The notes under the pieces are model-generated. The model saw only the letters and a program-made list of their open reading frames with translations, was not told the DNA's origin and made no database searches. From NCBI RefSeq assembly GCF_000699445.3, contig NC_067198.1, forward strand, positions 8,678,801-8,742,800: a DNA stretch of 64,000 bases, written 5' to 3'. Both the position numbers and the translations under genes were made by a program. The stretch comes from Schistosoma haematobium (taxonomy: Eukaryota > Platyhelminthes > Trematoda > Strigeidida > Schistosomatidae). Position 1 is the stretch's first letter. Each line of letters starts with the position of its first letter. Positions 35,417 through 47,872 of the stretch are shown one piece after another.

Positions 35417-35890
35417 TGTTATATCCCGATAAGAATAATAAATGGTAACTTTTGGGATCCATTTATGGACCAATACTATGCGTATATTTTCATGGAATAA
35501 TCATATTCATGTCCTTCTTATTATCAGCCTTATTTTGAACTATGAACTATTATTATACGATTTACCATTCTTGAGTTGTGCTCAGTCGATCAATTACTAT
35601 CTCCCACACTCACAGCCATATTTGGCTATATTTTGTACAAATGCTATTTTCTATTTTATGGTACGATGTGGTCTGGTTTGTTTGTGTATAAACCCAGTAT
35701 GTTTGAAATACATGATATTGGTGTTCTGGACTCAACTGGCTGAGCTAGGCAGAAGGTAGGACTGATAAGTACTCTAGACTGCTCACACGGGTTTTACGTG
35801 TCATTGGTGTGTTCGACAAATCACTGTTCTCTAAGTGGCGGTATCATTACGTTATACATTAACAGGGCACACAGGACACACGTTATGACA
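35417..35890 (+). mobile_element. Solo LTR, second copy of the same family
   Basis: It starts TGTTAT and ends with ATGACA (one change from ATAACA). It shares most of its sequence with 16980-17472 but lacks a segment of about 20 bases found there near 17275-17297. The flanks are TTTTT (35412-35416) and CTTTT (35891-35895), compatible with an aged 5-bp duplication. An ORF at 35442-35759 is incidental. Confidence 0.8.
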
Positions 35891-35989
35891 CTTTTATATA
35901 AAATGAAGTATATTTTCCATTAAAGATTGACATTAACTAATGAACTGTATACAGTTCTAAACTTTTTAAGAATAACTAAATAGTGGTTA

Positions 35990-36155
35990 GTTTTGGGATT
36001 CAGAATGTGTATTTTGTTCTACTTGGGACATGTCGACTAGATGTATTTGTATTTCATTGATGTTGTTAACATATGAACTCGAAGATAAATGGGGATGAAA
36101 TGTGCTTCCTGGAGTTCTCAACTATTCACAGTCGAAGTTTACTTAAAAACTTGTG
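35990..36155. mobile_element. Degenerate family A-like inverted scraps
   Basis: The minus-like part is 'gaatgtgtattttgttctacttggg' and 'gtcgactagatgtatttg'. The plus-like part is 'ggatgaaatgtgcttcctgg' and 'ctattcacagtcgaagt'. They fit the SMα hammerhead-to-tail region in both orientations. Confidence 0.35.
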
Positions 36156-36159
36156 ACTT

Positions 36160-37705
36160 GGTGACATTATAAATAATATTAATGGTTTTATTCAATATTC
36201 TATAATTGTACAATATGGAGTTCTTATCATAAATTATTTCAACAAGTTTCTTTTACTTATTTCTTGATTGAGCCTGGCGACAAGTATTGATTGATCGCCA
36301 GTCAGATGTAAGCAATTTCAGGAATCAACATCTGAATAATGTGCATTATTTTCAATCTATATTGCCAGCCACGACGAAGTCTCTGATTGTACTCTTTTTT
36401 AACTCATACAGCGAAAGGTCATAATCGTTTTACAAACGTGACTGAATACGTTATGCGATTACTAGTCATAATGATATGTTCAAACAAACAAAAACAGATA
36501 GATTGTTGTTGAAATATCTAGATGGTAGGGATAGGTAGCCTGGATATTCATATAGTCCACCTTAATTCCTTATCACTGCAGTCCACTAAGAATGAGCATA
36601 CGGTTAAAAGAGACGGATCAATATCAGTCCTTAATATCAACGAGGAGAATCAAACTATCAAGATATTAGATCAACAAATTCAAGCGAATATTACTGTTTT
36701 CATTCGGATCGTCATATGACTCTACTTTAATATACATGAATATTTATATGAAAATTATTATTAGTGAATGATTATAATGAAATAGATTGGATAACTGTAC
36801 ATAATAGGCAAAAAGTACAAATTAGTAGTAAGAAGATAGGTGTATTAGTAATACTGATACGAAGAATAAAATAAAAAAGTTGTAGTCAATAGTTAAACAT
36901 AGGAAGTAGGTGAAAATTGGATAAATTGACTTTAAAATATTCATTACATAGCACTAATAATGTCACTTCATAAGAAGTGTGTAATTCATTGGATAGTGAT
37001 CATCCACTCGTAAATTGGTATGATTAGTTTCATATTTCCATGTACTCACATAGATATCTATATATATTAGAAAAAAGCTTGATAAAGATGTAATTGAGAA
37101 TAATATAATTCTCTTATATGTATCATTCCAAGTTTCACGATGAGAATTTTTATAATTTTAACATCACGATATGACCAGTGTTATTATATATAAATACAAT
37201 GAATCATTGCACAATGATGTAACATGATTTAACAAAAGTTATTAGGCTAATAATCAATAAGTTATGCTTTATAGTTACAATTAGAAAAGAGTCGATCATG
37301 ACTGTTAATCAATATATTATCTGATCCTTTATAACTTATTGAATTTATGACTATTCATTTAAAGTTTTTAACAATAGCTTATTCATAAGAATAAGTTTGT
37401 GATAAGTGACCATTGGATACTAAATAAAAAATCAATTTAAACTGTTGCATGTCAAGATAGTATAGATGAAACAAGTTCTGTAATATTATAGCTCAAATTT
37501 CTAAATCTTCTATATGAGACAGGTAAACATTTTAAATTCAATTCACAGTATTGATATTAGTTCTTTGAGGAAATGACAGGCATTCAAGTTTATATATGCT
37601 ATAATTATCAATGTTTTGCTGGAAATTAACGATTACTAAATCTACTTTGAAATAGTTCATATTTACTTGTTCACTATTAAGTAAACCTTTTGAAAAAATT
37701 TAAAA
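36160..37705. other. No gene recognised
   Basis: AT-rich non-coding sequence. A 65-codon frame at 36522-36719 has no support. Confidence 0.5.
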
Positions 37706-37711
37706 TTTTTC

Positions 37712-37875
37712 TAGTTGAGATCATGCGTCGACTAAAGCTAGACCACCATTAAAAACCTGGAAGCACTGGGCGGCCGTTTAGTCCCATTGTGGCACTCCTC
37801 GGCAGTGAGCACTCACGATCCCGGCTCACGAGATTCGAACCCAGGACCTATCAGTCTCGCTCGCGAGCGAGACAT
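37712..37875 (-). mobile_element. Family B retroposon, truncated in the head
   Basis: In reverse it shows terminus, 'ctggaagcactgggcggccg', a hammerhead with CTGCCGAGGAG core damage, a clean B box (gattcgaacccagg) and the GC-rich 'ctcgctcgcgagcgag' before breaking off. Confidence 0.75.
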
Positions 37876-39944
37876 TAAACGTTTTTATTTATACGCAACA
37901 TTCAATAATCAAGATTTAATCTATGACGTGTTTACCACCAAAACGTTGATGTATTTAGTAATAGTAAACAATTAGCTTTGTAATAGGTTTAATGATATCA
38001 CTGGGATGTCAAAAATTGAGTAGATAAGTTTGCACTAGAACCTAACTGAAAACTAAATGTTTTAAACACGTCAATGGTCCGATAAAATGAAGTCTGAAGT
38101 TTATTTATTGAAGTGTTTTTCTGACTAATGGGTTTGCAGAGACATTATATAGTAATCGGAAAGAAACCATGCTTAACCTACTTCGCGTGCTTTTTGGTAA
38201 TTCTCAGTCAATCTACCTCAAATTGTGAAGGAATTATTTTCCTAGAAGGATGCAAACCCACGTCTTTTAGAATCACAATTTAAGACTTTACCTCCCAGCT
38301 ATTCAACTGACCTCTCGAGAATAAAAATGACATTGATAACTACATAATGTTTAATTGATTGTACTGAACGTATTAGATATTTTATGAGATTATTAATTCG
38401 TGTATCATGCTTCTACCGATTTAGAGAATTCATTGATTTCTTGATTTTAAACGTAAAATCCTTTCTGCTTAATTGATTATAATATTCATAAAAGCCTTAT
38501 TATAAATCATAAAGAATATTATTTGGCACGAATCCTAAGGTAGATATTCATCATATCATGTATTTAAGTAAGCAAGTACGATCTAAAATAGATATGAATG
38601 AATCCACACAATTGATCAAAGGGAATAACCAGGTCTGTATTAAGTATATCTTTTAAAATACAGAATATGAGTTTAGAACTGCAAATAAAGTGATTATGAT
38701 AACTGTCACTGTTGATATCCCTAACTAAGGTTGGTTAGACAACTACTGAAAATCAGAAAGCTCTGAAGAGGTTTTTATTTTATAACGGCGCTTCTCAGAA
38801 GTAAACATAATCCACACAAATACTTTATACTATCGATAATAATATGGTTACTAGTGAATAATTTTTAGCGGCGGTTTCCAAAGTTTTAGTAGAAAGCAAT
38901 GGCAAGTTTAATCATGTTGGGTGTGAGAGTGTTTCAGACCGACGGGATTGGAGGATGATTGTACACTATCGTGAATAGACAGAATTCAGAATTCTAAACC
39001 GTTAGATACTAACTCAGTGGTTTAAATCTTAAGCGATAACCCAAACACATGAGGATTCTAAGTTCGATCTTAGTTATGGATGTGTATTCGCACTTATTTG
39101 ATATAAACTACGAAATTCAACAATCTTAATGAATCCCTTATAGTGATTGCATTAACGTTTATAAATACTTAACTGACTATAATTTAATGAATAGAACTAG
39201 GACTAGTTCTCTTTTAAACGAATTATATTTATTATTTTCAGCTGTACCTGGAATGATCATCATCATTATTTCTTCCTCATTAGAATAATAATGCTTGTAT
39301 AAGCTGCTAGATCAAGACAAATATTTTATCTTTTTAATGAGACAATGACAAAAACTAAATTATCCTTAATTATGTTATCTGTCTTTTCTTAAGACGGACC
39401 AGTTGAAGTAAAATACTGTTAGGTCAGTACTCAGTCAGAGTATAAGGTTTCATAGCTAACAAAAGAATCTTCAGTAAGCTGATTACTTTCAAAAATTTAT
39501 GAAATAACATTGTAGTAGACGTTACTCACAGGATCATTTGTAATTAGTATTGTGCAAAACGCGCCCTCAAATTTGTCGGACAGAGCGAAAAGTTTCAGTA
39601 CAACGAAAACACAGCGTTGGCACATCATGTAGAGATCAGATGACGTGGCAGTTCAAATCATAGAACACATCGAAAGATGAAAATAAATGATTGAAGGCTA
39701 TTTACATGTATTATTTAAGTGCTTTGTAACTTATTACATGAAATCAACATTCCTATTGCCTATTACCTTCTTTTACAACATAAATTCTGTTCCTTGTCAT
39801 TTTACAGTTCAAAAATATTATTGAACCTGTTATGAATATTTCGAAGATGTGGTTAGAAACTTTAACATGTAAGGTAGTAAAATTAATATATTAGTCATAA
39901 AGAGATGTGAACTAAACATTATGTTTCTTAAGCAAAAATTGGTA
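37876..39944. other. No gene recognised
   Basis: AT-rich non-coding sequence. A decayed family B head is suspected at 39005-39095 (ctcagtggtttaaatcttaagcg, then ctaagttcgatctta). Confidence 0.45.
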
Positions 39945-40088
39945 GTGGTTAGCAACTGAATCCAGGACGTGTGTTTCGTCTTATTCGGGACTCGTCAGAT
40001 GGACGTACCTGATGTTCACTCCGGGACTCCAACCAAGTACCATTTCCTTCAGACGTCATCACATTATCTACTTAACTACTGGGACTTA
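39945..40088 (-). mobile_element. SMα-type (family A) retroposon, left arm of inverted pair
   Basis: In reverse it shows 'tggttagcaactgaatccagg', the hammerhead, 'ggacgtacctgatgttcact' and a B-box-like 'ccgggactccaacc', up to the head near 40085. A plus-strand tail follows immediately. Confidence 0.8.
39961..40008 (-). ncRNA. SMα hammerhead ribozyme, intact core
   Basis: On the minus strand CTGACGA is at 39998-39992, GAAA at 39977-39974 and the cleavage triplet GTC at 39968-39966. Stem II is GTCCCGAATAAGAC. The first pair of helix I is mismatched, but the following pairs (TCCA/TGGA) hold. Confidence 0.7.
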
Positions 40089-40222
40089 GTGGCTTAAATA
40101 GCTTGTGACTTAAGGTAATATCGAGGCAATCCGCACAGATGCACATATAACATCAAGAGACTGATCAATTGTAGTCCTAAATAACAATAGTAGGATAAAA
40201 GTAAAATAACATCAAGTGAATT
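40089..40222 (+). mobile_element. SMα-type (family A) tail, right arm of inverted pair
   Basis: 'agcttgtgacttaaggtaat', 'atcgaggcaatccgcacag', 'gactgatcaattgtagtcc' and 'acatcaagtgaattagg' match the family A tail on the plus strand. Confidence 0.75.
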
Positions 40223-41585
40223 AGGTTTCTTGTTTTATAACCAAATGTACTTTAACCGATTACTTCCAATGAATTCATAAAGCTATACTACATTGTTCTA
40301 TGTTTTATTATTACTTGCTTCATTATACAGTAAAATGATTAACTTTTTAATAACTATTTTCATTTGAAATTACACAAATGTTTACATCTGGTTAGTTAGT
40401 TAGTTACATAGTGTTAAAATCAAAGTAAATATAATAATAATAATAATAATCATAAACTCATTTATAAGAGGATAATATTGACCTAAAATTGAATTTTGTT
40501 TAGAAAATTAGAATACAATTACAAAAATAAGTAATACTAAAGTTTCTCATAGAAATACATAGAATGATACTCTTTAGGTCAAGAAATAATAAAGAAAAAA
40601 GAAAAGAAAATCTTGTTATAGATAAATATGTTGAATTTTTTTGTTTTGTAAGTGGGGTTAGGGATATAATAAAAAGATTGTAATTTGTCCAAATTACTTG
40701 TATTCCCCCGTTTAGTTTAACTATAAATATTATTATACAATGAAACTATCAAAGTTATGTTGAGTGAATTGCAACTAAGTGAAGTAATAAACGTAAGAGT
40801 CAAATTCTATTATGATCGTGAACCAAAAGAAACTAGTCTCTTTTCCATACATAGAAACTGAATGGGTAGATCAATTGTTCATTAAATGTTAAATTTACTC
40901 AAGATTTACAATTCTTCTGGTCATTATTAATTAAATATTCCTGAAAATCATTCTGAAATGATACTTTAAAAGGCTAATAATTTAGTTCTTACTGGTTACT
41001 GATGTTTTGAACTAGCAGCAAACAGAAACACAACCTTCTAGAACTAATTATATGATTAAAGTGATTTTAAAACATGCTATTTATTATTGGTTAAACTATT
41101 TGTTTTTATCAAATTCTCAAAAATGATAAATTTGTAACTTCAGTGGAAGAGTGAACAACCTTTTGATGAACGTTCTGAACTGGTCATGATCGTGTTCTCA
41201 ACAGTGACCAATTTTAAGATGATAATTTATGAAGTTACAGTGTGAACAAGCTTCTAGTGAAATTAAGCGCGTTTGAAGTGAAACATATTTTAGCAGTGAT
41301 AGGGAATGATGGTCGAATGATTTTTAACTAAAGTATACAAAAAAAGATGATTAATCAGATTTCTAAAGTTTATTCACTGACAGCCAAGACCGATGGTTTC
41401 AAGATCGACCTCTGATAGATCATGGAGAAAGAAACATTTATTTACTGAATCCTATCTTTCAACTGTTGTTCAGCTATAAACAGTCCATGATGTAAATTAT
41501 GGATTGGAAATTCCATCTGTAAGTAATGCACTTTTAACAAGTTATTAATGTAATGAGAAAACGATATTTATTATTATATATAAAT
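40223..41585. other. No gene recognised
   Basis: AT-rich non-coding sequence with an (AAT)n run at 40430-40450. Confidence 0.5.
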
Positions 41586-41805
41586 TGAATTCACTTGGTA
41601 TTGTTTACTTCAATCTTCTCATTGATGTTTACGACTGCAATTGATCAGTCTGTTATTGGCATATGTGCATTCAGCGAATGGCCTCGATATTGACTTAATT
41701 CACAAGCATTTTAAACAAAGGTGAATAGTGGCTAGCAGTGTAATCCAGGACGCATGTTTCGTCCTATTTAGAACTAATCAGCTGTATGTACCTGCATCTC
41801 AGAGT
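41586..41805 (-). mobile_element. SMα-type (family A) retroposon
   Basis: The complete tail (gaattcacttggtattg to cctcgatattgac) is followed by 'ggctagcagtgtaatccagg', the hammerhead 3' strand (catgtttcgtcctattt) and 'ctaatcagctgtatgtacctg'. The core reads CTGATTA, one base off consensus. This copy shows what the exon-bearing copy at 45 kb should look like: ACTGCAATT, GATCAGTCTG, TTATTGGCATA. Confidence 0.8.
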
Positions 41806-42628
41806 TGATACATTGTTTTCTCGACATTTTCTCATTAATATCTCCTATGTACTGTTTTGTAATCTATCATTCTTAGACGTTTTTGGTGTATCATTTATAT
41901 GTTAGAACAAAAAAATCAGTATTTGTCCTAAAATCTATATTTGATCTTTGTATATCACTATACTTATAGAAGTATTCATAAAAATTCATATTACTTTTAA
42001 ATGTTCATATTTATTTATTGATGTTTTATAGCATTGAATTATAGTGGTCGATTTTTAGTTTCCAAGTGATTTCTTTTTCAATGTAAATACTGATAACCAG
42101 CAGAAAAAAACACTTTATTATTTCAAACTTAATAAATAAACTGATGCTGTCACTATATAAGATTATAATCCAATAAATAAAATACAACTATAAGGAAATA
42201 AGAAAAACATGCATTGTTAAGTATAAAATATAAATAAAAGAAATATTTTTAAACCGAGAAGAATCAGATTACAATGATTCTATAAAAAGGAGTGATTTCA
42301 TCAAAATTATCAGTAATGCATAAGTTTATGTCTATAACTGCAATCTGATGACCTTTTATTACATGGATATATATATATATGTTTATTATCAACCACATTA
42401 GCCTACCTGTTCTTAAATACTAAGACTGATTTTTGAATTAGTTAGATGATTGGTTGAGTCTGTTAACTAATCAAATTTCAAGAAATTTCATGTTATATAA
42501 ATCTTGAAAGTTATTCATTTATACAATTATGATATTGATAATATCATAATGAAATATAAACTTCCAAGAAGTAATATTCAACAAATCATTATGATCATTA
42601 TTTTTATGATTCCATTCATACACTATCA
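41806..42628. other. AT-rich region upstream of the host gene
   Basis: No promoter motif can be claimed. The frame leading into ATG 42629 has a stop at 42572-42574 and no earlier in-frame ATG, so any 5' UTR lies here. Confidence 0.5.
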
Positions 42629-43569
42629 ATGAAGTTCAATAAAAAGTCTACTGAAATAGCTGCAAATAATCAATGTCCTCAGAATTTCGATCTTACATGT
42701 GAGTTTCATTTGAATCCAAGTAATCATCACCCAAATGTAAATTTAATGAATTCTAGTTTATCTAATTCTGTAGATAAATCAGTATCTAATCCAATATGTA
42801 ATGACTCATATTTATATGATACAACCATAAATCAATTGTTGACTTTGAAATCGGCTACTATCAAGAAACCACATACAAATACATCTATTTGTTCTAAAAC
42901 TTCATTTATTTCCAAAACACAAGATCCATTCAATACAATAGGATATGAAACAGGTCAAGTAAACACAAATCATGAATTTTATCCTGAAATAATCAAATGC
43001 GATAGTAAAACATTACCATTGTGTAAGTTACAAAGTAAAACAATACCATATATGCAAACAGTACCACATTTCATATATATAAGTAATCCTAGTAATGATA
43101 ATAATAATAATACGGATGGTAATAATCAAATGACTGAATTAAATACATTTACTTCAACTAAAAATATTCCATTTGCTCAACCAGTAAACTATGAACAAGT
43201 AATAAATAGAAATTGTGAGCATATATTAGAGAATAATCAGTATATCTGTCCTAATATTTGTATTAATTCATCATCAACATCATTATGTGAATGTAAAAGA
43301 GGTGATAGTGATTTTGATTTTAGTAATATTCTATTTAATAATCCTCCAGATTATTATCCAATTCATAAAATTCACGGTCATCAACAATCAATTCATGTAC
43401 AAACAGAACAACAACAACAGCAGCAATATGGATTTAGAAAATTTATAACACATGAGAATAGAGATGAAAAATGTAATTCAGTGACATCATGTATGATAAA
43501 TTATGAAGCTGGTGAAAATGTAACACGTTCAAGGATAAATTTGTCAAAATATTTTAAATGCTGTCATAG
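42629..43569 (+). CDS. Exon 1 of an unrecognised Asn-rich membrane protein gene
   Basis: The frame is open for 313 codons plus two bases. ATG 42629 is the first Met after an in-frame stop at 42572. It is rich in Asn, Ser, Thr and Ile with an Asn run near residue 157 and a Gln run near residue 265, and contains many scattered Cys. No signal peptide or known domain is seen. After 'KYFKCCHR' the sequence CATAG meets a consensus donor (GTATGT, 43570-43575). The frame otherwise stops at 43589-43591, so splicing there is more likely than a 320-residue single-exon protein. Exon phase (two bases over) fits the acceptor at 60493. This exon's 3' 120 bases are copied at 45001. Function unknown; probably cytoplasmic domain of a single-pass protein. 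Confidence 0.75.
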
Positions 43570-43575
43570 GTATGT
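43570..43575 (+). promoter_or_regulatory. Splice donor of exon 1
   Basis: AG followed by GTATGT, close to the animal donor consensus. It is also preserved in the duplicated piece at 45 kb. Confidence 0.65.
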
Positions 43576-43649
43576 TATGAAGAGTGAATAAAAAAACAAG
43601 TTTTTTGTTTGTTTATCGATGATATCGTGTAGGAGACAAACAGTTTAAT

Positions 43650-43912
43650 ATTAGAAGGCGTTATGTGGTTATTATAGTGATTTTAATATTCGAGATCATG
43701 AGTCAACACCGTTGAGTGCCCTTCTAGTAGCTTAGTAGTTGAGCGCTCGTGCGCGAGACTGATAGGTCCTGGGTTCGAACCTGGCGACGCGGAATCGTGG
43801 ATGCACACTGTTGAGGAGTCTGACAGTAGAACGAAACGGCCATCCCGTGCCTCCATATTTTCCATGGTGGTCTGGCTTCAATTGACTCATGACCTCAACT
43901 ATTAAAATAAAC
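43650..43912 (+). mobile_element. Family B retroposon in intron 1, with inverted ends
   Basis: A minus-type terminal segment (43653-43704) is followed by a plus-strand copy from 'caacaccgttgagtgcc' through head, B box (GGGTTCGAACCTGG), hammerhead and terminus (tgactcatgacctcaac). The inner 27 bases of the two ends are inverted repeats. The ribozyme core starts TTGAGGA (C3 lost), although GAACGAAACGG is intact. Confidence 0.8.
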
Positions 43913-44944
43913 AATTACTAACAATACAACATTGTTGCTGCTATGTTATCTATTTTATATACATGTGAATCATTCAGTTATTAAAACCAAAACGAATCTA
44001 TCCATTTTTATGACTGCACTGTAGACTCTGTCATCCCAAGCATTCTTATTACCATATATCATTCTCAGTCCCAAATTCTATTCTAAAAATATCAGAATAC
44101 TGGATATAGGATAATGTGAACCGAAGGAATTTACAAAATGATGATATTAAGACTATTTTGTAGTCGTAAGATATGGTGGCATTGATCTAAATTATTAATT
44201 CACATGTAACACATTAATCGATGATATTTGAGGAAGTCGACCGAAGAAAACATTCAAAAGGCATGGAAAGAAACATCAAGTAAACACTGTATGAAAACAA
44301 TAGCATGAGAATGAAACTAGCAAAACTTTAAATAAGGTCGGATGGTGTACTCTGATGTAGTAGTGAATCTATTTTAATTATAATATTCAGGTTAAAACCA
44401 ACATCATTTAAACAAAATAGTGATGATAAGACAAATGAACATAAGGATGTAACCATATTTAGCTGAATAGTAAAATATATAGGCAAATTACAAGTCTTAT
44501 TCCATACACTCATAATACATATTTTTACCGATTTGAAACCATTTAATTCAGAATGACAATTACAGTTGATGCCGGTCACAATAATTAGAATAAATTAATG
44601 TATATTCAGCTGTAAAAATGACGCTTTCTAGTATATAATCAATAATGGTAAAAAAACAATAGAACACAATGTATACATTATTTCTGTTACCATGAGCTCA
44701 CATTGTTATTTTAATGTTGGGATTAATTTAGATAAGTAAACAAAAATAAAGAGAAAAGGCTTTGCTGCTATAATGTATAAAAAACAAACAATAAATGTTT
44801 ACTATTTATTTGAATTGACCTCAAATAGAATTTAAAATGATGTAATTCGCTTGGAATGAATACGAAAAAGAAATGATGGTTAAATAAATATAAAAGTTGT
44901 TTTGATAGTAGGTTAATAGTAAACATGTAAGTTAAGTGACTTTT
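43913..44944. other. Intron 1 sequence, nothing recognised
   Basis: AT-rich. The minus-strand frame at 44328-44579 has no family signal. Confidence 0.5.
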
Positions 44945-45262
44945 AAATTCACTTGGTATTGTTTATTTGAATCTTCCTATTGATGTTTATGACTGCAATT
45001 ACACATGAGAATAGAGATGAAAAATGTAATTCAATGGCATCATGTATGATAAATTATGAAGCTGGTGAAAATGTAACACGTTCAAGGATAAATTTGTCAA
45101 AATATTTTAAATGCTGTCATAGGTATGTTATGAAGAGTGAATAAAAGAAATAGATTTTTTGTTTGTTTATTTATCATATCTTATTGGGAATATATGCATA
45201 ATGTGCGTATTGCTTCAATATTGTATTCAGTCACAAACATTAGAAAAAAAGATGGATGGTGG
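44945..45262 (-). mobile_element. SMα-type (family A) copy interrupted by a host exon fragment
   Basis: In reverse the family A tail begins 'aaattcacttggtattg' and reaches 'gactgcaatt' at 45000. A host-gene fragment follows, and the tail resumes at 45181 with 'ttattgggaatatatgc' and continues through 'tgcttcaatattg' to 'gatggatggtgg'. About ten bases expected between the halves (gatcagtctg) are missing. The ribozyme and head are absent. Confidence 0.8.
45001..45180 (+). pseudogene. Partial copy of exon 1 plus donor and intron start, inside SMα
   Basis: It aligns with 43448-43631: two substitutions in the coding part (giving Met-Ala for Val-Thr), then a few changes and one indel in the intronic part. 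The donor GTATGT and roughly 50 intronic bases are included, so the source was genomic DNA or unspliced RNA. No acceptor precedes it, so it is unlikely to be used as an exon. Confidence 0.9.
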
Positions 45263-45560
45263 AAAGATGCACATATACCAACAAGTGACTGATCAATTGC
45301 AGTTCTAAACAACAATCGGAAGATACAAGCAAACAACACCAGGTGAATTTAAACTTCATCCAATCACACAAGCGAGCGGCTATCAGGACTCAGCAGCTAA
45401 GTAGACAATGTGATAGCATTTGGAACGAACGGTACTGGATTCAAGTCCTGGAGTGAACATTAACTCTGATATGTAGGTACATCCAGCTGACGAGTCCCAA
45501 ATAGAAAGAATTGGAGTGCGTCCTGGATTCCACTGTTAGCCACCATTCATATTTACTTAA
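45263..45560 (+). mobile_element. SMα-type (family A) retroposon, permuted
   Basis: It opens with tail sequence (gatgcacatataccaac to caccaggtgaattta), then a head (ggactcagcagctaagtag, B-box-like ggattcaagtcctgg), 'gaacattaactctgatatgtagg', the ribozyme 5' strand CAGCTGACGAGTCCC, and 'gtcctggattccactgttagcc'. The stem II 3' side and GAAA are disrupted. Tail-before-head order indicates a tandem array or circular origin. It faces the preceding minus copy. Confidence 0.8.
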
Positions 45561-47711
45561 CTGACTTTAATTTAATTGTGGTTTATATATATTTATCAGC
45601 TTAAAAAATGATTATTTTTAAGTAATCTCTAGTAAATTGTGACCGTGGAAAATATTTGTAAGATCAGTTTCACGGAGATAAGGTAACTCATTAATAACTT
45701 TTAAAGTAAACCCCTTATTTGAATTGTAATGCTTTTCGGTTTGATAGAATCTACAACATAACAATAAATATTGATGTTTTGTCATTTAGTCTTAGTAATT
45801 TGAAATTTTGACATGATAAAATTTCAAGGAATATATTAGAATACTTTACGCTGAACTCCATACCATGATTTCCACAAAAGGATTATTTAAAGTAAAATAG
45901 ACAGTCTATTTCTTAATAACATTTAATTAGATTTATAGGTGATACACATTGCATGATGAAATCTGTCGAACATTTATTAAATACCATGGAACACTCGAGA
46001 GTCATTTATTCTAGTATAATTATCAATAAAACACACTTAAAATCCCCTCAGGTTTCAAAACCAGAGTATTCAGATTTTATGGCTAGTGTTTTACTTCCAC
46101 ACTAGTGAGTTAAAATTAAGTGGTCTGAATTTTCAACTTTATTATAATTACAGCATAACACGAAAATCCTTGATTGTATTTTGCTATGACTGCCACAATC
46201 TACTTCATTGGGCGAAACTTTCTACTAGAATTTCAGGAAGTCAACTATGAACCACATGAATATAATTCTTCTAAAATGTCTGTAGTGTTTCGTTGATTTG
46301 AAGGTGGTATTATTTATGTAATAAAATCAGCTGAGTGACGATGTAATCATCGAACTTACTGAAAAGTTTTTTTGTCTGAATATGCATTTACTTATCAGTA
46401 CTCGAATATTATCAAATTGTAGAGAATGCCACTTAAAAACAAAAGTACTTTTACAAAGCTTTCAATGTAAGTAAATTAACATAAAATTAAATGTATTTAA
46501 GTAATATAACAAAACTTTCACTGAAATCAACTCTCATCAAATGATTTATAATTTGTTAATATAAATTATGATTTTTCTAATTTAGGTCAGAGATAATTTG
46601 ATCATTATTAATCTGTATGAATAATTGACATATTATCATTTAAAGCCATTTGTAAACACATGAAATATACCACTGAACTTTGGCACATTCATGAATATCT
46701 TTGAATAATAGGTAGTTATAATTTAAAATCCATTAAATTATTGACATGATCTACGAATTAAATAAGACAATTTGTCGTGTATTATTTAGCTTGCAGATTA
46801 GCTGGTTAAGCTAGGTCTTGAAATGTATTAGTGAATTTACATTTCTAATTAAATTTCGTTCAACGAAATACCATTGGTGCAGTAAGCACGCATTTAATGT
46901 TTACATTACTTTATTCTTGATCAAAAAAAGCGTGTACATTTAATTTTAAACATCGGTCTTGTTATGCCATTTATCTTTAAATACTGGAAAAATACGACTA
47001 TACGTTCATGAAAACACTCAAGGTTAATATGTTTCCAAATAAGACTTAGTCGGAATTAATAAACATTTATGAATATTATTCAAGAATACAGAAAAAGATT
47101 TTTGTTTATCACACTCAGTTTATTCATAAAAGTATTTGTTACCACCTTCAATTCTATAAATGGTCATGTCATTCCTTGTCTTTCTTTTACATTAATCATT
47201 ACAAATGTTTTATACTAATTTTTACGATGACAAAATTATTGTAACATTATACCACTAATCTCGTGAATACTGATTAAAATAGAATGAAGTTTTTGGTGTA
47301 ATTAATATACATTCTAACAGCAGTCCTCAATACTTCCATACTTAGTGACATATAAAGATCAAAATGTAATGTAATATTCAACAGTATTATTCCCAGTCTG
47401 TAGGTTCCATTGATTATTTAACTATAAATAACCAGCATTGTTTATTAATAAATAAGCAGAAATGATATAAGTTAGTTATAATAATAAAATGTCCTACTCA
47501 TGTTTCTTCAGCTTTTATTCCAAACAGAAATTAATATAAATACTTCCTTATGTTATAGATAAATTTAACGGATGGTACACGTTTATGATTACTTTAAATT
47601 TATGGACTAAATCTAGCTTAAATAAGAAACTTAAAAAATATATTGTAAAGTCACTTCTACTATATTTACAATAAGTAACCAACATCCTACATGGAACTAA
47701 GTACAAGAGCT
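45561..47711. other. Intron 1 sequence, nothing recognised
   Basis: AT-rich non-coding sequence without clear repeats. Confidence 0.5.
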
Positions 47712-47872
47712 TTCATTTATAAGCAAAGATAGATATTGGCTAGCAGTGGAATCCAGAACGCGCTTTTCGCCCTAGGTGGGACTCATCAGTTGGATGTACC
47801 TGCATCTCAGAGTTGATGTTCACTCTGTGACTCGAATCCACTATCATTCGCTTCAAATGCCATCGCGTTAAG
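47712..47872 (-). mobile_element. SMα-type (family A) retroposon, left arm of inverted pair
   Basis: In reverse it shows 'attggctagcagtggaatcc', hammerhead, 'tggatgtacctgcatctcag', 'gttgatgttcactctg', a B-box-like 'gactcgaatcc' and 'cgcttcaaatgccatcgcg', where it fuses to a plus-strand half. Confidence 0.85.
47752..47797 (-). ncRNA. SMα hammerhead ribozyme, intact core
   Basis: On the minus strand CTGATGA is at 47789-47783 and stem II is GTCCCACCTAGGGC (four pairs including a G-T). GAAA is at 47768-47765. The cleavage triplet is GTT rather than GTC, which is permitted by the NUH rule but usually slower. Confidence 0.65.
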
